DNA from: Epithemia pelagica
Taxonomy: Eukaryota; Bacillariophyta; Bacillariophyceae; Surirellales; Surirellaceae
Assembly: GCA_946965045.2 (NCBI GenBank)
Contig: OX337235.1
Location: forward strand, 1,813,508-1,877,507
DNA length: 64,000 nt
Direction of reading: 5' to 3'
A program made the translations under genes and the position numbers. The first letter of the stretch is position 1; each line of letters opens with the position of its first letter. The notes below the pieces were generated by a model. It was given only the letters and a program-made list of their open reading frames with translations, did not search any database and had not been told where the DNA came from. Shown here in pieces: positions 20,611 to 31,835 of the stretch.

Positions 20611-21378
20611 TCTTGGATATTGTATTTGCTGACTGTCGTCTTGGTAGCAACAACACTTTGGAGGAACCCTTGTTTGGCGAATCAATCGACGTCCGTCTGA
20701 AATCTCGTCTTGTGTGGAATGAGAAGCGAAGAAGATCCTCTTCTCGACCAAACCCTTCGCACTTCGCACTCGCACGTCGAAATCCGTGACAACTTTGGTG
20801 TCGGAACACGGACGTCGACGAGAAGGGGTCCCGCCCCGTGCATTCCCGAGACTTGGATGTCACACCAATCGTTGTTAGGTTTCTGAATACAGACGCTAGG
20901 TAGTTGTTGGTTGTACTGTTCGGTTGATAGTGGCTTTGGAGATTCGAAGTCTCGGTTGGACTCGGAAGACTCGTGACTCTTTTGAGAACACATCCAGCTT
21001 GTCATTGTTTGTGTCGTCGGTCGTCGGAATCCAAGTCATTCTCGCCATGATGTAAAGCCGTTCTATGTTCTATCGAAAGGCAATAGGGCATGGTTGGTGT
21101 CCTACCTAAGCTCTCTCTAACACTAACTGATGAACATGCGAGATACGGTCGGTCACCACTCCAGGATCTTTATTCTTTATTACAAGTTTCCTCTTCCCAG
21201 AAGGGGGAGGCAATTATTCACATTCCAATACGAATATCCACATCACCACACAAACAATGTCTTTTGACAACAAAAACGTAAACTGTAGCCGTGGTACAAT
21301 GTCCCCGTGTCACTTCCCAAACGTTTTACATACTGTTTCAGCGCACGCAACGTCGTCGCCCAAACACAGAAGGTTCTG
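20611..21378. other. Spacer between tandem oxidoreductase genes
   Basis: About 770 bp holding the copy 1 promoter and copy 2 3'UTR. Short open frames exist but none looks coding. Confidence 0.45.
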
Positions 21379-22798
21379 TTACTGCACGACACAGCAGCTA
21401 TTCAACTCATCGGGAACTTCGCCTCCACCCAGTTGTCTCATGATCATGGGAGTCAAATGTTCGGCAACACGGAGTGTCTCGACTCCAATTTCAATGGTGG
21501 CAATGCCGGTAGGTTCTGCTCCCGTCGCACAAAACTCGGCTACGCGCTCTTAACCGTGACATAATCGTTGTGCTGACTGTAGAAATAGGGCTGCACGTTG
21601 AACGAGTAAAAGAAATTTCAAGAGACAATGAGACATGCTGGTCTCGAACGGGCACCCACTGAGGTTTTGAATTCAACGTACCATGGCACCAGGATACTTT
21701 TCTTCCAAAGTCTTGACAAGCTCCTTGTCCTCTGAATCCGGCATGGTATGGCGAAAGACTTCTTGACCGTCTTTTTCGACCAACGCCCAGGAGGTTTCAC
21801 CACCACAACGATCTGCCGCAACGGAAACTTCTTTGCCGGTCTTGGTTTTGACGGTAATTTTGATCTTGTCAAAATCCGTAAAGTCCTTGCCACTGGGGCC
21901 TTTGAGGGTTTGATGGTGGGTAAAGTCGGCATCCGCCACACAGGACTCAATGTTTTCGACCGTCACATCAAAAAACGACACCAAGAGGGCCAATTCATGA
22001 ATGGCCATGTTTTTGAGCATGCCTTCCTTGTTGCGTTCAAAGCATTCTCCGAGACTGTCGGGAGTGCTCTCATAGGCGTTGTTGCTAACAAATATAATAG
22101 TGCCGCCATTTTCTTTTTGATAGTCCAAAGCTTTTTGAACATATTTGGTCACGTTTTTATTGTATCCCATCAGAACAGTCACATTGGCCGCCTTGGCCTG
22201 ATCTCGCATTTGTTCCAATTCAGCAACGGTGGGCGCTCCCGGCTTCTCAAGATAAATTGTTGAACACTTGGCATCGATACATTCTTTGAGAAATTTGGGA
22301 TTGTCAGCTGTGCGGCCTGAAACAAGGGCCAAACGATTCACGTCGTCCGGTTTGGCAGGTAAGTCGGCCATGGAAGACAAGAACTCAACACCATGACTGG
22401 CCTGGGTTGTTTCCTTGAACTCGGCAAATTCAGGGCCACCTGGCGAAGATGCGCCTAAAGGTTTTGTGGAATGACAAGAGGCGCCATACAATGAGGTCAG
22501 ACCAGACTGGCATTTCCCGAAGGAGGCTTCCCCAAGTTTGAGATTTCGCGTGTCGACACAGGATGCGTAGCATTTTTGCGTCATGATACAACGACCCGCA
22601 TAAGTTGACGAGCCTGCGAGTCTGATTCCACAACGTAACGGCTCCCAAGTACCATGGTTCGACAATGTAACAAAGAGCAGCACTGGGGCACAAACCGTCC
22701 ATCATTTGAATCGCATGATACCATCCCATTCCACGGTTGGGTGCACCACATCCTACCAACACAACCTGGCACTGCTTATCTTTGACGTGGACCGGCAT
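21379..22798 (-). pseudogene. Gfo/Idh/MocA oxidoreductase, copy 2, with two single-base defects
   Basis: Tandem paralogue of the gene at 19254-20610 with the same exon plan: 22798-22640, 22454-21682 (773 nt, exactly the length in copy 1) and 21572-21379. It keeps QCQVVLVGCGAPNRGMGWYH and YLEKPGAPTV. Two things are off. The first intron would have to begin GTTACG and end one base short of AG (or TT-AG), because the exon lacks the single G that phase 1 needs. In exon 3 one base is missing relative to copy 1 (coding AAG-AGC against AAGGAGC, near 21550), which puts a TAG four codons later. Adding one base at each place would restore the plan. It is either a young pseudogene or two consensus errors in a GG run; the rest of the sequence is well conserved. 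Confidence 0.75.
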
Positions 22799-23011
22799 GA
22801 CTATTCCTCGCAAATGGATAAATTAATAACACTGGCAGGGTTCTCTGGAATCTGGAAGTCAGCGACTTGCAGTTATGTAGAATAACTTTTAGCGGTCGAC
22901 AAGCAAAGATAAGGAGAAAGGGGAAAGGGGGCCAACAACCAACAACATGTTGTGAAGAACAGAAGGTTGAGGACGGATGTCTTCAAATTTTCAGGTGGAA
23001 AGTGGAAACTG

Positions 23012-23037
23012 GCGCGCGGAGCACGGGCGGAGCATGA
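23012..23037 (+). repeat. Remnant matching the TIR of the element at 34136-34848
   Basis: 26 bp matching the TIR core GGCGCGCGGAGCAYGGGCGG and on, with one C/T difference. No second end is evident nearby. It lies in the 5' flank of the DUF1995 gene. Confidence 0.5.
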
Positions 23038-23162
23038 GCGCATACGCGGGCGACCCAAACCTTCAAACTTGGGAGCGACCACTCTTCATTTCGGTCGCCC
23101 CAAACCCCGGGGGGAGAGTGACGTGTCTCAAGAACAAATCTCAGATCTCCGCCAAAGCGACC

Positions 23163-24599
23163 ATGATGGAGCAACTACGGGCATACTTGCTCCATTGTTG
23201 CGTATGGATCATTCTTATTCAGTATGTTCTACCTTTTGCTGTCCTTCCAGCTAGGTCATTCCTTCCGACAGAACGAACATCAAAGCTGGAATCGTTGAAT
23301 GCCGCCGCCGAGAACAATGACCTTGACGCCTTGCGACGCATGTTGGAAGCATCGTGGAATGTTGAATCCATGGGTGAAGTCCCAAAAGATTCATCGACAG
23401 CAGCAGATGCTGCTGGGAGGGCATTGAGAGAAGCCATGCATGAAGATTCTCAAGATGTTTATAAGCCCGGTGCTTATTTCATTGACTTGTTGTTCCCTCC
23501 CTACGACAAGTCGGCAGGAGAAAACATGTATGACGAAGTGGCAGCTGTGGAATTTTGCATGGAACTAGCGAGAAGAATACCAACTCAGTCACAAGACAAG
23601 TACATTCTGTCATCTTTGATTCTGGTTAGAGACGAAAAGACAAAACAAACAGTAGACCGAGTCCTGCAGGCGCGTGAAAGGAGCTTAGAGAAAGATAATG
23701 CCGAGGCCGAGCTACTGGATGACGATGAGGACGACGATCAGGAGGAAGATGAAGATGACGACGACATGGAAGACTCCAGCGCACCAGCGATCGAGTACTA
23801 TGATGACTTTGCTGATTCTGGGGACTTTTCATCGTCAACATCGGATGAACAACAGCCACCTCCACCTCCTGCATCGTCTGACGATGATGTCGACTCTTTT
23901 CGACAGAAGCTTATGTCGAGTTGGGATACCACTGAGTCGAGTTTGCCTACGGAGCTGCCAATACCTTCATCCCCAGCAGAGAAGAAGGGGGTTCCAAAGC
24001 GAGACAGGTCCAAAGCGACGTCCTCACAAAAGTCTGGTGCTCCTCCGCCATTTCGCTTGGCTAGTTTGTTTGGAACATCTACCATCTCTCAGGGTGCTGA
24101 CATGGGAGGAGATGTCGCCAAGGCATTGAAAGAAAATGTACGTCCATGGGATGAGGCAGATACCATTATAGTGTTGTCTGCTTGTGAAAAGGATGAGTTG
24201 ATTGCCATTCGAAGCATTCTACAATCAGCAAAAGAAGCATCTTTAGAAGATGAGAAGCAAAGAAATGTGATTATGGTAAACTGTAAATTTGACCTCGTTC
24301 CCCGAGAACTTAGCGGAGCCAAAACCGTATACGGAATATTGCCATTGGTGGCCAAACCAGCAACATCCAGGACGAATTTGTTTCAGCGCAACGATACTCC
24401 GGAACAAGAAAAACCTGTCAAAGTGGCTGTGTTGCGTCAATATCCCCGCGATTGGGAAGTCTTTGTTGACGATGGTTCGTCAGGTACATTTGAACGGGCC
24501 TCGGAGGGAAATCCGATGCCCGTCAACAATGCACGAGGGCCACCAATGCAATGGGTGTCGACTTGTGTCAAGAACTTTCTTCAGTCTCGAATGAGGTGA
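23163..24599 (+). CDS. DUF1995-like protein, probably plastid-targeted
   Basis: 478-aa protein with features of the DUF1995 family, whose plant members include photosystem II accumulation factors; biochemical role uncertain. The ATG at 23163 is preferred over an in-frame ATG at 22977 because it begins a signal peptide (YLLHCCVWIILIQYVLPFAV) followed by LPARSFLP, an ASAF-like plastid cleavage site with Phe. Domain pieces: GAYFIDLLFPPYDKSAGENM and DEVAAVEFCMELARRI early, and VAVLRQYPRDWEVFVDD near the end, typical of DUF1995. Between them lies a long acidic and Pro/Ser-rich insertion (about residues 175-320) that the family usually lacks. The 22977-23162 stretch holds a transposon TIR remnant, so it is more likely 5'UTR. 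Confidence 0.72.
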   Translation: MMEQLRAYLLHCCVWIILIQYVLPFAVLPARSFLPTERTSKLESLNAAAENNDLDALRRMLEASWNVESMGEVPKDSSTAADAAGRALREAMHEDSQDVYKPGAYFIDLLFPPYDKSAGENMYDEVAAVEFCMELARRIPTQSQDKYILSSLILVRDEKTKQTVDRVLQARERSLEKDNAEAELLDDDEDDDQEEDEDDDDMEDSSAPAIEYYDDFADSGDFSSSTSDEQQPPPPPASSDDDVDSFRQKLMSSWDTTESSLPTELPIPSSPAEKKGVPKRDRSKATSSQKSGAPPPFRLASLFGTSTISQGADMGGDVAKALKENVRPWDEADTIIVLSACEKDELIAIRSILQSAKEASLEDEKQRNVIMVNCKFDLVPRELSGAKTVYGILPLVAKPATSRTNLFQRNDTPEQEKPVKVAVLRQYPRDWEVFVDDGSSGTFERASEGNPMPVNNARGPPMQWVSTCVKNFLQSRMR

Positions 24600-24759
24600 A
24601 AGTTGAATGTTGACGCCGCTAGTGGAACTAGGCTTTCTCTATTGATTCCTTTGAAGACGGACATTGTTAAAATGATGCACATTGTTTGGAATGTGGTCGA
24701 GTTCAATGAAAAGCTAGGAGTAAGAGTAGCTAGTTGGTGTTTGGTGGTAGGTGTAGGTG

Positions 24760-25110
24760 ACAATTCGACAACATACTCGTACGAGTAATAATATAGGAGT
24801 ATATAGCAAAAAGAAGTGATATTCGAACAAAACTACCCAACCAAGTTTCCATGACTACGAATATTCGAAGGAATTCTCGTACTTCGCAGGGCCACCACCT
24901 ACCATCATAATCATCAAGAATCATCGAGAATGAAGAGCATACGAGATACGAGTAATATTATCATGAAGATTGCAAATTGCAAATTGCAATACGAGATACT
25001 CGTACTCGTCTCGTATCTCGTATCTCGTATCTACTCTTACGAGTATACTCGTACTCTTTCCTCTTACTCGTATCTCGTACACGTACGAGTACGAGTATTG
25101 GACAGCAGTT
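24760..25110. repeat. TACGAG/CTCGTA palindromic repeat cluster
   Basis: The hexamer TACGAG and its complement CTCGTA occur many times in both orientations, densest at 25000-25105, with TCTCGTATCTCGTATCTCG in tandem and a TTGCAAATTGCAAATTGCAA run at 24970. The mix of orientations makes several hairpins possible. No gene overlaps it. Confidence 0.75.
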
Positions 25111-25300
25111 TGTCATTATTTGTCATTCGTATATTTTATATGTAAGTAGGGTTGGGGGAATCTGTCACGGGGCATGCCGTTCCCAGAGGAATTCCCAGTT
25201 CCCTTTCCAAATTCCCGTCGCCGCCAAAAAGCCGCCAGGAATTCCCAAATGCGACTACATATGCGACTACGTATATTATCGTCCTGTCCTAGCCATATTC

Positions 25301-25317
25301 TATCTTATCTGGGCATA
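25301..25317 (+). repeat. LINE target-site duplication, left copy
   Basis: TATCTTATCTGGGCATA, identical to 33687-33703. Perfect 17-bp direct repeats bracket the non-LTR element. Confidence 0.9.
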
Positions 25318-25465
25318 TAATTTCGTGGGCAGACGAAATTGAAAGGCATAGTCCTACGTGTAATCTGTCCAATAGTTTCTGGTTCCCCGTAGTTTTATCG
25401 TGTAAAGAAATCCCAGAAAGTGTCCCGAAAGCTCGATTGTCATTGGTGCAAGATCCACGTCGACC

Positions 25466-27446
25466 ATGGCGGAAGAACCTCAATCCGGTACAAACGACGC
25501 CCCTATGGCGGAGTCTCAACCGACCACTACCAACAACAACTTAGCAAACGCCTCTAACAACAACGATGACGATGCAAGCCAAAGCACTGAGATCACCACT
25601 GTGTATCATCCGATACCGTACGAAGGAGAAGAAAAGGAGTACACAATCAAATTTGTGTTTCGACCTGAAGAAGACCAAAACGGAAACATCGCTAAACTCC
25701 ACTACGACACGCTGTATACGATTTCTCAAGTTTATCCGGAAGTAAAAATATTCGACAACAGAGGTTCGAAGCTCAACAGGAAGAAATTGGAAGCACTCAA
25801 GACGTACTCTGCGTACTTACGACATTTCGACCTTCATTACTCGAAGGGAAACGAATCGAAGAAACGCAAGCCCATGTATATCGTCATTCACAGGTTCCAA
25901 TCAAAGGTATCCATTAGTGAAATACGTCGCCACTCTGCTGTACAGGAAAGGCTCAAGCTTGTCAAAGCGAAAATGACACAGCACCTCTGGAATGAGAATG
26001 AGACGAGAATTGCGAATCTAGGATTCTTCGTGGGCTACGACCCGAGTAACATCCCGCAAGAAGAAATGATCGAGTCAGTCATATTGGAGATAATCAAAAA
26101 GACCAAGAAACCGAGAAACAAGATCCCCAAGTTCAAGTGCAATTACTCCTCTCCAATTCTCTTTGACGGAGATAACAAGTGGAACACCAAAGCGTTTGAT
26201 TTACAATGCCGCCAACACGACGCCAAGGCACTACTCGAATTGCTCCAAGAAAGTTATGTCCAAGATCCGAAGTTTATTTTTCACAAACTACGTCATACCA
26301 ACAAAAAGACGTATTGCAATTCGCTACAAGATCAGAACTCTTATCTCAACTCAAGTCGGATCATACCTGCACCCATCCATCATGTGGTCTCTCAAAGACA
26401 GGATCATTCATCAATTTGAAGGCGTGATCAGAGTTACCGGACACAAAGACTCAGACCGTATAGGACGCTTTAATGTCCACACAACCGACGAGCACTTTGA
26501 AAACCTGAAGAGTGCCTTGAGAGTTTCTATTGTCTCGCTAGTGATAGCAGAACGCAGTGCGCGTGGTCTCAATCCCAAGGAATTCGATCAACCACCAAGA
26601 CTAGCCTTTCGACATGAAGGATACGGCCAAGGAACGGGCGGATATGATGACGAATCGACGGACCATGGAGGCTCTTATGCGACCTATGTTTCTGCATTGA
26701 ACTCTTTGCACACTGCAAACGAGACCGACGAGTTGGGTGATGACACGAACGAGAGCTACACAAACCCACCAAGCAGGACAAGGCCTGTTGCCCAAGCGTG
26801 GAAAATGGTCGCACCGGTGCAGACAGTAGTCACATCAACGACGACAGAGACCTCAACAAGTCAAGTCACCAACGAAGAATACGAACGCATGAAATCAGAA
26901 AACGCGGACCTCAAAAACAAATTGAAAGAATTAAAAGATGCATTCAAATCATTCGTCACGAAACAAGAGGAAAACCACGAATCCGCCCAAAACAAAATGA
27001 TGCAGTCAATGATGCAAGCGATGCAACATCAAATGTCAATGATGATGCAACAGAACTTCATGCCGCCACAGAACTTCTCTCCTCAATACCAATATCAGGC
27101 CCCACCACAGTTTAATATGAGCCCAGTCAACGCCCCACACCAACAACAACCAATGCCAACCAACTTGTGGCCACAACATCCACCAACCCCTGCGAATCAT
27201 CAACATATGCCGCCAAATCATATGCCATTGCCCCAAACACCAGTTCATCACAACCCTCCTCATCAAACGGCACTTGCATCTCAAAATGCAAACCACCATG
27301 AAAACCAGAGTCAAGCACCTATGAAAAGGCGTATCGAAGACGACTCTGAACAACCGGCCACGCCAAAGCTTGACGTGAGTATGGCCCAGGCAAACCCGTC
27401 CTTGCACGCGGACGGGTCCCTGGCCGACACGAGCATGCAATCATGA
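25466..27446 (+). pseudogene. LINE ORF1 protein, frameshifted
   Basis: Nucleic-acid-binding ORF1-type protein by position. The first 317 codons (25466-26419) and the remainder (frame of 26163-27446) are in different frames, so a one-frame shift lies somewhere in 26290-26410. The N-terminal part is basic (RKKLEALKTYSAYLRHFDL, IKKTKKPRNKIPKFK). The second part has a short coiled coil (EYERMKSENADLKNKLKEL) followed by a Met/Gln/Pro/His-rich low-complexity tail. I see no Cys/His knuckle or RRM I can name. Its stop codon overlaps the ORF2 start. Confidence 0.75.
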
Positions 27447-30010
27447 GTGAGATGGTGAATGATAGCAATCTAAATTTAACCAACAATTCATTGCGACAAC
27501 AACCACATCCACTAGCATTACTCATACGTCATTCCCTTCCAACAACCGATCAGGATTTAGAAAACAACGACGACGCCCCGAGTGTCGACGACAACACATC
27601 CACCAATACCACAACTACTATTCCAGCAAACCCAAACAACGATGGCGCCTCGAGTGCCGACGATACACCAAGACAAACTACTATTCAAGCAAACCCAAAC
27701 AACGACGACGCCCTGCGTGTCGACGCCAATCAACCACAAACCACTATCCCAGCAAACCCGAACAACGATGACGCCTTGCGTGTCAACGTAAACCAACAAC
27801 AAACAACTATCCCAGTCAACACGAACAACGACGATGTCGAGAGCATCGACGGCGATATACTACAACAAGCAGAGAATGGCATCCATATCCACCTGCCAGG
27901 AATGGTTTACGCGACAGACAAATTTATTGGGCCGGAAACACAAGATGTCAAGCCTGCAAATGTATATCGCATCTTTGGATGCAACCCTAACGGATTCAAA
28001 ACTTTGATGTCACGAGGAGGCACCTTTGCCGAGTACTGTGAAGAATTGAACCGTCTTGATGCGGACACGTGGTGTTTTTATGAGACGAATGTAGACACTA
28101 CTCAAGCTCAAGTCCGAAACATGCTCCATTCTACAATCCAACAACATTGCGAACATTCAAGACTCAGTTTCGGCAGCACCAACATTCCATCACCAAGACC
28201 TACTCCTTACAAGCCCGGAGGCACATTGATCGCATCGCAAGGCAAATCGACAGGAAGAATCACGGAACAAGGCACAGACAGAATGGGACCGTGGTCATAC
28301 CAAGTGTTCTCCTGCCGTAACAACAAAACTCTCACTGTCATCTCTACGTACCAAGTGTGCAAACAAGCACTTTTGACTGAAAACAACAACAGAGTTCGAT
28401 CTTTCACAGCCTCAGTACAACAGCTTTCAATGCTCCGACAGGAGAACAGATCAATGTCTCCACGCGAAGCTTTTATATCGGATCTGACAGACTTTATCCG
28501 ACAGCGCCGTGCCCGTAACTCAGAAATTCTATTATTGGGCGACTTCAACGAGGCACTATCCAATATCCACGAGGGAATGTCAAAACTTTGCACCGAGTTA
28601 GAATTGCACGACCTAATGGGAGAACAGATCGGTGACATGTCTTTTGCTACCTTTGTGAACGGACAAGAACGCATCGATTACGCTTTGGGCACAACACATG
28701 TCTCAACATCAGTCGTCAGGGCATGCTACGAACCCTTTCAACATAGAGAGATACCAAACGACCATCGAAACATGGTAATCGACTTTGATGTCGAAAGACT
28801 CTTCGGAAACGCCACTCAAACACTGGGTCCCATTTCAAGCCGCGATTTTACGAGCAAGGATAAAAGCTCAAACAGAAACTATATCATTCACAAACACAAG
28901 TTCTTGATCGAGCACAATTTTCCACAGCGACTTGAGCGATTGAAACAGAACTGGAACCCAAGACTCGCAGAAGGTCTGGACAAGGATTTTCAACGAGCAG
29001 GCGAGCATGCAAGTCGAAGATGTGCAAAGAAACCGAGGAGTATTCCATTCATAAAGCAACTAGCCAGTCTCAGGAAACGTAAAAATCTCCTACTGAAATT
29101 GATATCGGCAGAGAAATGGGGTAAATCTTTTGAGTCGGGAATCGCATACACTACCCGCAATCAGTCTGTGATCAATATCCCCCACACCCTCGAAGCTTGT
29201 CAGCAGGAATGCAGAGTGGTTCAGCGACAGATACGCGAGATGACGAAGGATGCAGTACAGCGAAGACACAATGCCCTGCAAAAAGAGCTCCAACAAGCCG
29301 TTCTCGAGGGGAACAAACAACAATCAAAAGCTTTGAAGCATCGGATTGCAGCAGAACGCACGAAAGCGATGTATAAAAAGCTCAGACAATGCCGCGGTAA
29401 TTTGAAAACGGGCATAACCAGACTTGATGTTCCAGCCGATCCTACCACGACTGACTACAGTGGATGCACGGAATGGCTTACTATCAATACTCCCGCGGAA
29501 ATAGAAGATCGATTGCTCACCAGAAACCGACGCCACTTTGGACAAGCACATAATACCTTTCCCACCAAACCACCATTCTCGGAATGGTGCGATTGGGGGG
29601 CGTCGACTCATACGGCAGAGCTCATATTAGAGGGAAATTGGCAACGACCGGAACTTGATGAAATGCAGCAATCGCTCATCAATCACATGAAGGCTCGAGT
29701 TACACTTGACGCTGTTCCAGCTCCTATCACCGTCGAGGAATGGGTTGGCAAAATTAAAGCATGGCCAGAGTCTACATCAACGTCTCCATCCGGCTTTCAC
29801 CTTAGCCATAGCAAAGCATTGGTGGCTTCTCACGACCTAGACACAACAACAGACGAAGGTCAAGAACTAGAGGAAAAGAGGGAACAAATCATCGCGTGGC
29901 AAGTCGGGCTAATAAATTGCGCACTCGTCAACAAATACTCGTACGACAGGTGGAAACACATTGTCAATGTGATGATTCTGAAAGAACCAAACAATCTACG
30001 GATCCATTGA
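27443..30010 (+). pseudogene. LINE ORF2 part 1: repeat-rich N-terminus and AP-type endonuclease
   Basis: Starts with ATG overlapping the ORF1 stop (ATGA). Residues about 35-135 consist of four to five imperfect repeats of ~21 aa around NPNNDDALRVDAN and TTIPAN. The exonuclease/endonuclease/phosphatase domain follows: IFGCNPNGFKT, DTWCFYETNVD (catalytic Glu), EILLLGDFNEAL, RIDYALGTTH and PNDHRNMVIDFD (catalytic His). This domain nicks the target for target-primed reverse transcription. A Lys/Arg-rich linker leads to the RT. The frame ends at a TGA (30008-30010) inside conserved sequence: the same frame continues LRVIHLYEQDYNLVLAIKWR, so the stop looks like a point mutation. Confidence 0.85.
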
Positions 30011-31835
30011 CTTCGTGTCATCCATCTTTATGAACAAGACTACAACCTTGTTCTGGCGATCAAGTGGCGCCAGCTCATACACTTAAACACCAATCAACGA
30101 ACTCTGCACCCAATGCAATTTGGTGGAGTCCCAGGCAGAGACGCTGTAATCCCGACCTTATGCGAAGAACTTCAATACGAAATATCAAGAGCTAGCAAGC
30201 GGCCACTAGGTAGTCCACCTGGACTATGATGCAACCGCTTGCTACGACCGGATCGTCTTATCCTTCGGAAGCCTCGCGTCTAGAAGCTTTGGCCAACACA
30301 GGTCGATCGTCTTTATCAACGCAAAGACACTTGAAGAAGCCAAGTACTATTTAAAGACACAGCTCGGAGTGTCTGAACGGCATTACCAACATTGCCAATT
30401 GTACCCTATATATGGCTCGGGACAAGGAGCCGGTAACTCACCTGCAATCTGGTGCGTCATTTCTACGATTCTCTTTGACACCTACGAGGACAAAGCACAT
30501 GGCGCTATGTTTAGCAGCCCTGATGGTTCTGTGAAAACTGCTCTACACATGATTGGGTTTGTGGACGATACTAGCGGCAGTGTCAATGACTTCTCGCGAG
30601 ACCAACCAGCAACGCCAGAACATTACATTGCCAAGGCACAAGAAGACGCACAACGATGGAACGACTTGCTTAGTTTGTCTGGAGGCGCACTTAATGTCGA
30701 GAAATGCTCCTATCACTTTTTGTATTACACGTTCAATGTGGATGGGCTTGCGTCCTTACAATCTGGAACCTTTGGACCTCAAATTACAATTCACTTCCAT
30801 GATTCGGACCAAACAATACTGATCAAACAATTATCTTCCTATCGGAGTCACAAGACTTTGGGTGTACAGAAATCACCACATCGAACAGATAAAGGGTTGT
30901 ACCTCGCTCTTGCGAAAAAGAACAAAGCTCATACTTCCGTGATGGCCACCAGCCCTTTCTCCAGAACCGACGCCTGGGCCTATTACCATGCTATCTACCT
31001 CCCTAGCATATCATATCCGCTACCATCGTCTTCCCTCTCTGATGCCCACTGCAATGCCTTACAAGTCCAGTTCAAGAAGGCCTTTTTACCCAAGTATGGC
31101 TTCAATCGCCATATGCCAAATGCAGTCGTTTACGGACCAGCAGAATTAGGAGGAATCAGACTGCGAACGCTCTCAGTGGAGCGTGGAATTTCTCAGACTT
31201 ACCTACTGCTAGCATGTCTCAGATCACCAGGAGTTCCGGCACAACTTGCCAAGATCGCGATCTCGTGGGCTCAATTTCTCGCGGGTACTAGCATTTCCAT
31301 ATTTGAAGATGTTGAGACACCGTTGCCACACTTGGTACCGATGCAATGGATCCCACAAGTGCGAACCTTCCTCCAAAAAGCAAACTGCAATATTGAACTC
31401 GAATCCAAACTCCTTCCCGCTCTCCAACGAGTCAACGACCGTTTCCTCATGGATATTGCAATAGAGTCGTCGCAATTCACTCCAACGGAACTGATTCTGC
31501 TCAATGCATGTCGTTTCTACCTGGGTGTGACATTGCTCAGTGATATATCCACTCCTGATGGCACGAAACTCTCGTTGTTTACTTTTGAACATCGCCATGA
31601 CGATTTCTCGACTCATCACGGCCTGATTCCGTACCAAGACCGGCCGGGCCCCCGCGCTTGGCAACAGTGGGACAAATACCTTGACTTAGTCAGACAGACA
31701 GGAGGTACACGAATGCTGATACACCCTCTCGGTTCCTGGACTGTACCTGGACAGAAATTACATCGACATTGGAAATTTCTCGTTGACTGCCCTAGCTCCA
31801 AGCTTTATGTGGCCGAATCTCCCAATAGTTTTTGA
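30011..31835 (+). pseudogene. LINE ORF2 part 2: reverse transcriptase
   Basis: RT segment. The frame of part 1 continues after the TGA to about 30200 (LHPMQFGGVPGRDAV), then a one-base shift moves coding to another frame (VVHLDYDATACYDRI, motif A). Further on come YPIYGSGQGAGNSPAIWCVI (motif B region) and ALHMIGFVDDTSG (motif C, FVDD catalytic pair). A thumb and connection region follows with RSHKTLGVQKSPHRTDKG. Another TGA at 31833-31835 closes this open stretch. Family: LINE-type RT with a GQGxGNSP motif as in other stramenopile elements; exact clade not assigned. Confidence 0.85.
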
